A stretch of 64,000 nucleotides of DNA from assembly GCA_907165275.2 (NCBI GenBank), contig OU015655.1, positions 1,004,501-1,068,500 on the forward strand, in the 5' to 3' direction. This document shows, piece after piece, positions 46,501 to 54,071 of this stretch. The position numbers and the translations under genes were made by a program. The notes under the pieces are model-generated. The model was given only the letters and a program-made list of their open reading frames with translations. It searched no databases and was not told the DNA's origin. Position 1 is the stretch's first letter. Each line of letters opens with the position of its first letter. Source of the stretch: Zygaena filipendulae (lineage: Eukaryota; Arthropoda; Insecta; Lepidoptera; Zygaenidae).

Positions 46501-47672
46501 GTAAGTAGCGGTGACTGACTACACGCGAGTAAGGAGCCGCCGCCGCCTCCTTTCGGTTTTAAACACAAATAGCTCCTAAACGACTGCGCGGCCCATTATG
46601 AAACTTGGCATGGATTATGAATATGATATAAGCTTTATTTCTAATATACTAAAAAAAATATAAAAAAATGCCGAGATTGTAAAAAATAAAAAATAAAAAT
46701 TATTTTCTTTTTTTTTCAGCTATTTAATAAAAATATTGTAAATTCAATTATAAGGTTTAAAAAGTCATATAACAAAGTATAGAATCCAGTGGCAAAAATA
46801 TTTTTCTGCATCTTTTTTAAGCCGCATAATGGCATTTGAAGTAGTCCATAACTCACCGTAACTGAAATCTTCAAAGACCGATATCTCGTAAACTAGGTTC
46901 GCCACTTTAAAAATATTTTGTATCTGTGTTGAGAACATGTACAGGTATAACATTCTCAAAAATAACTGAAATCGGAAGTGTGATCCTGTTTTGGCCTGCC
47001 CGCTTCACGTGAAATGCCCCATATACTACACATATTATTACATATATATTATACTATAGATATATATATACACACCCAGACTGGAAAATGGAATCCTGTG
47101 TTGTGTGAAAAGTACTCTATATCACTCAGGAACACTTGAGCATCCTATAAGAGTCAAGAGAAAGAATTTTTGGTTGTTGAGTTTATCCACTCACAGAGTT
47201 CATTCACAAACGACCATACAAAAATATTAATGTTACAAAAGGGGGTAATAATTATTCCTTGACTGGCTATTCCCCGCGGTTTCACTTGCAGTGATTTCGA
47301 AGATCTCCCCGGGAGTTTTGGGATGAATACTCTATGATCTTTTCTGTACCGCTGACAACGTGTATGCGAAATGTCATGATGATCGGTTGAGCCGTTAAGG
47401 CTTGAAAGCGTAACAGACGGACAGACATTGTTACTTTCGCATTTGTAATATTATATGCACCGTTTAAACCGTTCAGAATTTTGACTTTTTTTTGTGTGTG
47501 TGTGTGCGTGCATCGTTCGCAGAGTTGCCTGAAGAACGCTTTTAAGGTGACCTCCTCGCAAAACTGTCCGGCCTGCAGGCAGAGCCTGGCCAAGTACTCG
47601 GTGCAGACCAACGCGCACCTGCAGAGCGCGCTGCGGACCATCCTGCCGGGCTACGACGCGGGCAGGAAGTGA
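31591..47672 (+). CDS. UHRF1, hemimethyl-CpG reader and E3 ubiquitin ligase
   Basis: There are sixteen exons: 31591-31740, 33953-34130, 34490-34829, 34989-35132, 35251-35453, 36108-36208, 36529-36733, 38152-38240, 39045-39129, 39622-39748, 40959-41108, 42209-42347, 43001-43193, 43891-44057, 45002-45100 and 47523-47672. Every border is GT/AG, all phases agree and the total is 2520 nt, that is 839 residues. The order UBL, tandem Tudor, PHD, SRA, RING is unique to UHRF1/UHRF2, and insects normally carry one member. The protein reads hemimethylated CpG and histone H3 behind replication forks and ubiquitinates H3 to recruit DNMT1. Length is close to the human protein (793), the excess lying mainly in an acidic and lysine-rich insert in the first Tudor. 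Introns are full of elements (MITE B2, LINE fragment, minisatellite, foldback), yet no exon is damaged. Confidence 0.96.
31925..32035 (+). repeat. LINE-like 3' tail, copy 1
   Basis: ATTTATTCTTTATTGCACAG, then AATGGCGAACTTGATGCCTT and GCGGCATTCTCTACCAGTTA recur at 42640-42765 with AATGGCGAACTTAATGCCTT. Such a tail is familiar from lepidopteran non-LTR elements; that assignment is from memory. A different ACTTTATTGCACACATACAG tail follows near 32336-32360. Confidence 0.6.
32587..32766 (+). repeat. Family R, CACGTGTCACG subfamily, copy 1
   Basis: AATCACGTGTCACGTTGTTT, ATGGACTCTGAAACTACTGA and ATAATATGGTCCAACTTAAA precede a normal family R tail (GATGAAATCGCGGAGGACAG, ending AGCTAGT). Reverse copies lie at 40690-40918 and 60282-60537. 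Confidence 0.85.
33422..33634 (-). repeat. Family R copy with (CATC)n
   Basis: It runs from CTAGTTGTGCCCCGCGGTTT to TTATAATATTAGTAGG, with a (CATC)n run at about 33571-33593 where other copies have the GGATGTTTGGATG words. Confidence 0.85.
34490..35453 (+). other. UHRF1 tandem Tudor domain (exons 3-5)
   Basis: Residues 110-338. The first Tudor starts [20 protein letters not shown], and the second contains [20 protein letters not shown] and [15 protein letters not shown]. In human UHRF1 this module binds H3K9me2/3 through an aromatic cage including Phe152 in GAWFEA. Here the same position is Arg133 (GAWREG). An insert of roughly 70 residues (about 143-212) carries an acidic run and then [20 protein letters not shown], which resembles a PCNA-interacting motif. 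The arginine linker after the domain (TEPVRRSKP) is shorter than in human. Confidence 0.9.
35850..36030. mobile_element. Hairpin element, arms about 75 bp
   Basis: The left arm (TTCCGATCCTAAGATCAGTG, then AGTGATCACACTACATTAAA) is inverted in the right arm (TAGTGTAGTGTGATCACTCG, then CACTGATCCCAAATTG). A 10-20 bp centre rich in CTAGATTAGTTGATTTAGGG separates them. It is non-coding and intronic in UHRF1. Confidence 0.8.
36108..36733 (+). other. UHRF1 PHD finger and linker (exons 6-7)
   Basis: Residues 339-440. Pre-PHD and PHD cysteines run [35 protein letters not shown] and [10 protein letters not shown], matching the UHRF1 finger that reads unmodified H3R2. A lysine-rich linker ([20 protein letters not shown]) follows, corresponding to the human polybasic linker that contacts the Tudor groove. 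The finger is divided by a 320-base intron after DEHE. Confidence 0.94.
36843..37010. mobile_element. Near-perfect 168-bp palindromic element
   Basis: The left arm GGGGGAGCACGAATTTTTTC, then GCTCTCGTCTAGTCGATATC, is inverted in the right arm ATATCGAATAGACGAGAGCG, then AAAAAATTCGTGCTCCCCCC. The centre is itself a hairpin (TATGGAAAATGAAC and its complement) around CAGCGCCATCTATCCAGTG. Practically the whole element folds on itself. It is intronic in UHRF1. Confidence 0.88.
38490..38858 (-). repeat. Two consecutive family R copies
   Basis: The first (38490-38670) lacks its GC-rich end and carries an (AGAC)n patch; the second (38680-38858) is nearly complete from TAGCTGTTCCCCGCGGTTTC to TTTATAATATTACTTAGG. 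They share TCATGATGATCGGTTGAGCC. Confidence 0.85.
39293..39543. mobile_element. MITE family B, copy B2
   Basis: This 251-bp element has ends GGACGCAGATAAGCAATAAC and ATTGCTTATCTATGTCC and the target duplication ACCT on both sides. It contains a small (GAAC)n expansion (39349-39368) absent from other copies. It ends 78 bases before UHRF1 exon 10. Confidence 0.93.
40375..40630 (+). repeat. Family R tails in tandem
   Basis: A tail ending ACTTCGGGGAACAGCTAGT (about 40438) is followed by a second, longer piece ending GAAACCGCGGGGCACAGCTG (about 40625). A similar long piece starting TTGAATCCCTATTTCCCTTG lies at 32778-33090. Confidence 0.7.
40690..40918 (-). repeat. Family R, CACGTGTCACG subfamily, copy 2
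   Basis: It starts CTAGCTGTCCCCCGCGATTT and ends AACGTGACACGTGATTTATA, the reverse of the copy at 32587. It lies 40 bases before UHRF1 exon 11. Confidence 0.85.
41300..42150 (-). pseudogene. Decayed non-LTR retrotransposon: RNase H and C-terminal finger
   Basis: On the minus strand, [20 protein letters not shown] (RNase H motif, within 42012-41677) continues after a frameshift near 41690 into [20 protein letters not shown] and [20 protein letters not shown] (41647-41408), a CxxC-H-C finger typical of the end of jockey/R1-type ORF2. Downstream a (TAAGA)n run (about 41308-41328) looks like the 3' terminal repeat. Reverse transcriptase is absent, so the copy is 5'-truncated and dead. It sits antisense in UHRF1 intron 11. 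Confidence 0.85.
42410..42580 (-). repeat. Family R copy with GTATATCGCGAAC end
   Basis: It starts with a GGTTTCACGCGCGGAAATTT tail, continues with CCGCATGAAAATCCGTTCAA and TTTTGGAGTATATCGCGAAC, and ends TTGTTTTATAATATG. It belongs to the same subfamily as 2973-3160 and 29860-30030. Confidence 0.75.
42640..42765 (+). repeat. LINE-like 3' tail, copy 2
   Basis: AATGGCGAACTTAATGCCTT, GCGGCATTTTTTTC and TAGTTAACCATTGGC match the copy at 31925-32035 and lie in another UHRF1 intron in the same orientation. Confidence 0.65.
43001..44057 (+). other. UHRF1 SRA-RING linker (exons 13-14)
   Basis: Residues 638-757, [20 protein letters not shown] to [19 protein letters not shown]. The YPEGYLE start and the NAKLW motif before the RING match human UHRF1. 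Between them is a basic stretch ([20 protein letters not shown], then PAKKRKTRG) likely to hold a nuclear localisation signal. Exon GC content is much higher than that of the flanking introns. Confidence 0.92.
43239..43606. mobile_element. Element with GATGTGCCGGAT inverted ends
   Basis: The left end GATGTGCCGGAT and the right end ATCCGGCACATC are exact inverted repeats, 368 bp apart. The interior is rich in CGGATA/TATCCG words and non-coding. Ends of this type are common in hAT-like MITEs; that placement is tentative because no clear 8-bp target duplication is seen. Confidence 0.6.
44087..44957 (+). repeat. Minisatellite, 33-34 bp unit, about 25 copies
   Basis: The unit is GGATATAATGGGCATGATGA followed by CAGGGTATAAAAAC. 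Variants alternate CATGATGAC/CATGGTGAC and AGGGTATAAAAAC/AGGATATAAAAT, suggesting higher-order pairing. It begins 30 bases after the donor of UHRF1 exon 14 and ends 45 bases before exon 15, so it forms nearly the whole intron. It leaves long chance open frames on the minus strand. Confidence 0.97.
45290..45378 (-). repeat. SINE copy S2, first half (interrupted)
   Basis: CACTTCACAACACACAGATC, TTGTGTCGTGGAAACCAAGC and AAACGTGGTATA match the 3' part of SINE S1. The sequence breaks at 45378 where the foldback element starts and resumes at 47022-47105 (TATACTACACATATTATTAC, then CCCAGACTGGAAAATGGAAT). Confidence 0.85.
45379..47021. mobile_element. 1643-bp foldback transposon with 680-bp arms
   Basis: The element begins TGGGGCATTTCACGTGAAGC and ends with its exact complement. 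The left arm (45379-46057) and right arm (46344-47021) are inverted and nearly identical, sharing the same 64-codon chance frame. A unique loop of 286 bp remains. TATA flanks both ends as a duplicated target and joins the two halves of a SINE. The GC-rich palindrome and arm identity indicate recent insertion. The loop carries a transposase-like fragment. Confidence 0.96.
46058..46336 (-). pseudogene. Transposase-like coding fragment in the foldback loop
   Basis: On the minus strand the loop reads [20 protein letters not shown], continues through [19 protein letters not shown] and ends [14 protein letters not shown] and a stop. The SHGK-CDG-GG-KR block is one I associate with proteins encoded by invertebrate DNA transposons (memory, unverified). 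No start and no N-terminal part exist, so this looks like the C-terminal remnant of the autonomous parent's transposase. Confidence 0.6.
47022..47105 (-). repeat. SINE copy S2, second half
   Basis: This is the continuation of the interrupted SINE beyond the foldback element. It includes the ACTATAGATATATATATACA tract and CCCAGACTGGAAAATGGAAT, as in S1. The tRNA-like head is missing. Confidence 0.8.
47265..47456 (-). repeat. Family R copy before UHRF1 exon 16
   Basis: It runs from GGCTATTCCCCGCGGTTTCA to TTTCGCATTTGTAATATTAT. It ends about 67 bases upstream of the last UHRF1 exon. Confidence 0.8.
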
Positions 47673-47682
47673 CCCATCGGAA

Positions 47683-47688
47683 AATAAA
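47683..47688 (+). terminator. AATAAA close to the UHRF1 stop
   Basis: The hexamer lies only 11 bases after the TGA. If used, the 3' untranslated region would be very short. A family R-like copy begins at about 47698, so the original 3' end may have been displaced. Confidence 0.4.
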
Positions 47689-47697
47689 ACATTCTCG

Positions 47698-47960
47698 ACT
47701 AGCTGTGCCCCGCCGTGTCACGCGCGTGAGTTTCGCAACACGCGCAGCACACCAAAGCAGCCTAATTTTTATTTGCTCCTTATCACATAAAAATCGGTCC
47801 AACCGTTTCGGGAGATTCACCCGCGCGAGTTTCGGGATTCCCGCAGGAACTACAAACTTCTTTTACTCTTCTTCTCCTTACAATAACAAACTCAACAAAA
47901 AAGGATTAGCGAAATTGGTCCGGCCGTTGACGCGTGATGGCGTGCCGTGACGCGTGGAGG
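47698..47960 (-). repeat. Family R-like composite after UHRF1
   Basis: CTAGCTGTGCCCCGCCGTGT starts the copy. A second block with TTCGGGATTCCCGCAGGAAC and CTTCTTCTCCTTACAATAAC resembles the long piece near 40440-40630 in reverse. Confidence 0.7.
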
Positions 47961-48814
47961 GGTTCAGTAATTAGACTTTATCGCAGAATACACAATTTTT
48001 ATTGCACATATTATGATATAACAAATGGATTCATGTCCCCCTGTCACTACTTACCTACCTACTGATTGAACTGAGCGATTCCTTAGCTTCCTTTCTTATA
48101 AATAACAATTAATATAAAATAACAATTTATATTGTAATATACTTTAATCATATTATTATGAAAACTTAAAATAATAATAAAAAGACAAATAAATTACGAA
48201 TCATGTGGTATAAGAACCGTGATGTGTAACGCGGGCTGAAATGGTGATTCAGAGACGGCAAAATGGTTGTACTAATGTTGTGATATCGTTCCACCAGAGC
48301 CCAAGCGACTACCTTTTGAAGTTGGACGGCTCTTTTGATAGGCATTTCCCAAATACCTGACTCTGAGTGTCTCACGATCAGTTTTGGTTGCGTTAATTTT
48401 GAATTTCCCGCTCTAATTCCGGGATAACAGTCTATATCCTTTTCTATACCCCTGACAACGTGTATGCAAAATTTCATGACGATCCATTTAGCCGTTGAGG
48501 CGTGAAAGCTTAACAAACAAAAAAACAAACGCACTTTCGCATTTAGAATATTAGTAAGGATTAAGGAAATACCTATTATTATAAGTTTAACGTATTTTTA
48601 CTTTTTAAAACCACCAGTTATGTCTACTTTTGATTTTCGATTCCTATATTGTACCGTATGCTAAGGTTTTTGTTATCCCATTGATATTTAAATACAATAT
48701 CATAAGACCTTCATAGTTCTGTTAATTAAGATTCTAAACAACAATCTTCACAGAACCGTGATGATTAGTTCGTTATATTTACTTAAACAGCAACAATGTG
48801 TTTTTTAAATAACT

Positions 48815-49017
48815 AACTGCCGTACTCAGAGTTGACTTTAATGATTACTTAGTCTAGACAAGTTTAATAAATTCATGTTAATTGGCATTTAACTAACTAA
48901 GTTACATCTCATTAAATGCCAATTAACATTATTTTACTGAACGTCTCTGATTGCGGCAGTTTTAAAAATTTATACTTAACTAAGTGATCATTAAAATCGA
49001 CTCTGAGTGCGGCCGTA
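48815..49017. mobile_element. MITE family C, complete copy
   Basis: The ends AACTGCCGTACTCAGAGTTG and the complement of CGACTCTGAGTGCGGCCGT are imperfect inverted repeats of about 40 bp. An internal ATGTTAATTGGCATTTAACT/AAATGCCAATTAACAT palindrome lies between them. The right half recurs at 53354-53463 (CGACTCTGAGTGCGGCCGTT). Confidence 0.75.
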
Positions 49018-49574
49018 AGACATTGATATAATAAGCTTTATTATTTTTTCATGTTGTACAAACTGTCCTCTACATGTTATCTATGAGAAACAGTAATTGA
49101 TTATGGCTCTGTTTCTACTACCTTATATAAACAAAAATAATATTTAATCTCGATTTGAGAACGAAAAGAAAGAACAAGACTTCGTGCCTCCTCTGTAGAA
49201 CTCTCTCCCTAAGCCCAGGCACACTCCCCACACGTGCACTATGGGTACACATCGTATGTATTATTAATATAATTATAACATATAATATTTATTATTATTA
49301 TTATTTACTTTTATTTACAAGTAAAAGCTTGTTTAAAAATGTCCTTTTTTAATAAGAATATTATTTAAAAAAAAGGCTTTTAAAAATACTTTGTTTTGTA
49401 AGTGGTCTCTAGTAGGCCGCAGTGATTATATTCTCTTCGTAGCGGTCATTCCGGCGTAATACTTAAGATGACTGTGAATGATATAGTGTAATGTGTCTGT
49501 AATACCGGCTTGGCAACTTGGTAAGCTTTGTCTTGGTAACCTTTGGTAACTAGACTTTAAACTGTAGTTTTAAC

Positions 49575-49737
49575 TTTGAAGTAACACAGTAACATTGATT
49601 GAATAATCGAGTTGAAACTCTTACTGGATTATTATATACTCCAATATGTATTAATATGTATTTTCTATTATAAAATAGAAAATACATACGTCTCGTAAGA
49701 GTTTAAACTAGATTATTCAATCAAAGTTACTGTGTGC
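49575..49737. mobile_element. Hairpin element, 45-bp arms
   Basis: CACAGTAACATTGATTGAAT, AATCGAGTTGAAACTCTTAC on the left is mirrored by GTAAGAGTTTAAACTAGATT, ATTCAATCAAAGTTACTGTG on the right. The centre is a smaller palindrome (ATTTTCTATTATAAAATAGA). Confidence 0.75.
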
Positions 49738-50937
49738 ATCATGTAATAATGAATAAGGTATAGATTGAAATGTCTATATCGATGCCAATGTACTATATTA
49801 TATATATGTACTGTATTATATAGTATGCAATTGAATATAATTGTTTCAGCAATCAATTCGATTTAACACTTTTTCTCACACTATTATATTTTGTAAATAC
49901 TATGGCTTCAAACCATATTATAAATATCAATAGTCGTTGATATTCAAATCGCTAATGCTAATTTATTGATTGATTACGTTTTTTTCCATCTTATTTTTGG
50001 AATATTAAAATTGATATTATCTTATTTCTTCTCTTGAATCTCGGTTGATAAAAAATAAATAAAGCCGCCGTACAAATACGTATCGATTCTTTTTTGTACG
50101 CAGAAGCAGGATAGCAATAGAAATAACTGGATTATTTCTAATTAAGTTGAGATAGTTTGAAAAGAAATAAAAATAAAACAATAAAACCATTTTTTCGCGC
50201 AAAAATTAATGCAAATGAACATTTTTCATTGTAGTTTTATGGTTTATTCCCCCGTACGCTACAAAATCCACTATTTCAACTTGGCAAGATCAAGCAGGAT
50301 TGCCGAGTGGAGTAGGATCAAACTTTTTATTCCCTAGCAATGAAAGTTACATTCCGTCACCTGCTTGAATTCTGGTATCGACGGGTAATGTCACATTATT
50401 AATGTATTGTAAGATTACTGCTCTTATTTATCATGTTTTTAAAAAGTATTATACGAGTACAAATATATTATTATGCAGGAACACAGTTCCATCTTTTGTG
50501 AATGTAGTTTTTATGAGTAGGATTTTTATATAATTACTTTTGTACTGTTTTTTTAATAAGAAAATTTTTAAATAAATCTTGTGTAAATGTCAAACGTGGT
50601 CGCTTCAGTTGTCGTTTCGCTTTGAAATGAAATATCTTTTTAAAATATGAAACAGTTATGTAATTGTAGTTTTAATACCAAAAAGCGTAAAAAATGGACC
50701 AAAATATTATGTAATTTAAGATAGCTTACTTGTGCTTTGTGTCTCACGTTTATTGTTATATACATACATACCCTAGGTACCTACTTCTTAAAATTTATTT
50801 TGTAATAAGAAACTAAAAAATGAATAAATTTTTTAATGTGAAACATGGGTTTCTTATTGAAAGCTGTAATTTCATAAGTAATTTTTAATATTTAAACGTA
50901 TTTTTTTCTTTTTTTAAATGAAGATACGTTGAGTCGA

Positions 50938-51085
50938 AATGTCGCGTGACGTCACAAGCAGGTGCAGTTTTTACCCGCATATGACGTTACGAGCCCCGAC
51001 TCCCAAACTTTAATGCGCTTTATCCAAGTATATTTTCATTAATTTGAAAAAGCAAAAAATACGTGTCTATTATTTTTTTATTATA
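50938..51085 (+). repeat. Dispersed repeat family D, copy 2
   Basis: GTCGCGTGACGTCACAAGCA, ATGACGTTACGAGCCCCGAC, CAAACTTTAATGCGCTTTAT and AATACGTGTCTATTATTTTT follow the order seen at 23025-23200. Confidence 0.75.
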
Positions 51086-53353
51086 TAACTGACGGGCCAA
51101 ATAGAACTTAGAAAAAAAACCATTAGAGTCAGATAGCCTATTAACGAGATGCCCTAGATAATTTACCTAGGGTCTAAAAACATGTTATCTGTTACGGCAA
51201 TTATTAGGTATTTTCATTGACTAGGGCCAGAGAATAAAAAAAACACTTAAAATTTGTACCTGGGACCGTAAATTGGTTATTCATTTCAGTTCAGTTAGTT
51301 TAGTAAAAAAAAAAAATCCTAAATGGCAGTTCCCATATATCGATTTGGCTGCATTATGTAATAAATAGGAAGAGGGAAGAAAAATACTCTGTTTACGTAA
51401 AATTATACTTTATTTAGTTAAAAGGGTCGCAGCCCACGTAATATCGCTCTCTGAGCACAACAACGCCTGTTAGCGGTACATTATCACAATAAACTTAAAT
51501 AAAAATAAATCTTATCATATACTACAATATGAACTATGCAATCACAGATTATGTCCACAGTGTAGTTACTTTTAACTGGTTGAGTGTGTCGTCAGTAAAA
51601 GTAATGTTTTTATAAAGTAGCCACATTGAAAAATATAGTAACCGGTTTACACTTAAAACTATTTTTGTATTAGAATGCCGGTAGCATCCGGTCGTAATTT
51701 TTCGAGGTCAAATTTAGTATTCAAAGAGTTATGTTCCATTTAGCAGTCGTTTTTCGAACTAACCGCCACTGACGCACTGTTCGGCTCGATGCAAATTAGC
51801 CATGGTCACTGACCACTCGGGGCGGTCACCGACCACTCCGTCAGGTCACCGACCACTCGGGCCGGTCACCAACCACCGACCGTGCGTACATAGAAGAAAT
51901 ATCGATGAAAATAATCGATAAAACATCAAACATTGATTGGGATTGAGTTATGTTATGGATGAAAATGTTTGAATTTTTTTTTTTTCTAAACACCCAAGTG
52001 TTTTATTCTGTTTGGATCACACGTTTCTCACGAGTGTCTGGAGTTATTATTATTAACTACCTATTTTTAACTTATTTTTATTAGTCAATCTGTTACCATA
52101 CACAAATTAACAAGATAACAATTAATAAATTTGTAAAATTCGCACAAATTAGGGAAATAAATTATTATTTACCAACATCCGATTTTGAAAAATAAAATGT
52201 CTAATATATGCGTCGTAAAAACTATCGCTTAAAAATTAACAAAAAAAATAATTAATGCTGCTTTTGTAAATAAATAAATTTTTACATCAATAATACCATT
52301 AGTTTGTACTTATATCTTAAACGCTATCCCTTTCTTATAAACGCTGGTTTAATTTAATTATTTATTTAGCTGATTCTAATGGCAACTTGCGGTAAATAGA
52401 CAAATAAATCTTCCATAGAGTTTACCTAAACTCGAACCAAACCAAAACATTAAACTTATTAAATTTTATTCAAAAATGAAACTCGAGTTAGGTTTTTCGC
52501 GAGTTATTACTATCACTGTTTAAAGAAGGTGAGACATGAAAATGACCTGTATTTTTATCACTTTAAGGTAAAAGATGAATATAGAGGTAATCAGTGATAA
52601 AATTTAAATAGAGTTTATAAAAAAGGGATCATGATCATATTAACAAAATGCTATGCTTATAAACAAAAAATTTTCAACAATCGTCCAGCGTCTTGATTCT
52701 TGATGATTAAATTGTCATACTTAAGCCTAAGGGATAGAGCCAACTAGCGGAGGACATCTCGACCATGCTGTTTTACAGATCAGGGATTTAAAGTTCTGAA
52801 TTTTGCTTCATTATCGCGAGCGAATATTTTGACATACCTACTCCTTCAGGGTAATACACCCTCAAAAACTGCCTAATTTTGGCCATTTGCCTTTCTTAAC
52901 AACTTGCACTAGAACTCAAATGGTAGTATATAAAACTTTTTGTCCTAATCAGAATTTCAGAATAAAATTGCAGAAGACTTCAAATAGCCAAAATTACATC
53001 TATTACGTATGTATGATATTTATTTTGGTGGAATCTCACCCTATTGCAACAAGACACTTTTTCTACTTACTTCAAACCAATTTTAAAATAGAACATTCTA
53101 GTCTCAAAAAAATAAAGCATGCCCGAATCATACTAACTTATAAATCATCATATCGTTGATTATCATGTTGATTGTTGGTAATTTTAGTAGTTGACGATTC
53201 AGTTTGTCTGAGAAGCTATCAGCTCTCCAAAAACTGGCAGGAAATAAGGAAAATACGAGTAATAACTAGAATATATAGCTTACGGCAACACTCAGTCGTT
53301 TTAATAATTACATAATTTTATGTCAAGATTTCATTAAATTATATGAAACAAAT

Positions 53354-53463
53354 ACCAATTAACATTAATTTAATTAACGTCTCTGTGTGCGGCAGTTTTG
53401 AATTTAAAATCTATACTTAAAATTTATGTTATCATTAAAACGACTCTGAGTGCGGCCGTTAGA
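53354..53463. mobile_element. MITE family C, right half only
   Basis: CCAATTAACATTAATTTAAT through CGTCTCTGTGTGCGGCAGTT to CGACTCTGAGTGCGGCCGTT matches 48920-49017. The left half is missing. Confidence 0.65.
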
Positions 53464-54002
53464 GGACTAGAAGTTGCATTAACGCGTTACAAACAAGGTG
53501 GTTTGGCCTGCAGAGAAAGCCTACGTTATAGTCCGACACCCCGTCCGCTGCGCACGATCATGTCTATAATATGTAATATCCTTAACAATTAACAATACTC
53601 TTCAATACAACAAACATCTAATAGCTATCTAAAACCTAAAGTTTATGGAAATATATATTTTTCACTAGTGAGCTTCAGGTATTCAACGGTGCCGGTCGCA
53701 ATGCGCAATTCTCGAAAACAAGTCTTTCTTTTACTATCCGAGGAAAAGAGATAACAACAATAATTTAGGTGCGTTTTGGAATTTCTGGTCTTTCGTCGAG
53801 AAAAAAAAAGTTGCTATTTATGCATTTTTAGTTGCATACTACTATTGCTATTAAGTATGCTATATTATATAGACCAAACAAAGCTATAAAAGTAGTTATG
53901 TCTGGCCAAGAATGTTTTCCTCAGTTCGGAACGAACCTAATCACTTGGAATTATGTACTTAAACTGTTAAAATTATGCCATAAACGGTTCTAAATGGCAC
54001 AC

Positions 54003-54008
54003 TTTATT
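54003..54008 (-). terminator. AATAAA poly(A) signal of the PAT gene
   Basis: A minus-strand AATAAA lies 64 bases after the stop codon of the SLC36-type gene. Confidence 0.6.
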
Positions 54009-54071
54009 TTTACATGATCGTTTAACACTAGGGGGAAAGTTCCACACTCGTATGTCTATTTCACTGTCAGT

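Larger units (their letters stand above)
45002..47672 (+). other. UHRF1 RING finger (exons 15-16)
   Basis: Residues 758-839. Zinc ligands are C769, C772, C784, H786, C789, C792, C805 and C808 (CIICQEL, PCLHNFC, SCLKNAF, CPACRQS). The C-terminal tail [17 protein letters not shown] matches the human end. The 2.4-kb intron 15 falls between C789 and C792, so correct splicing across the foldback element is needed for ligase activity. Confidence 0.95.
47961..54000. other. Gene-free region between convergent UHRF1 and PAT genes
   Basis: No exon was recognised over about 6 kb. It holds a family R copy (48380-48560), inverted-repeat elements (48815-49017, 49575-49737), the family D copy at 50938-51085, a GGTCACCGACCACTC short tandem repeat (about 51800-51890) and a half copy of the 48815 element at 53354-53463. 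Open frames at 52887-53159 and 53398-53592 lack any family resemblance. Confidence 0.55.
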
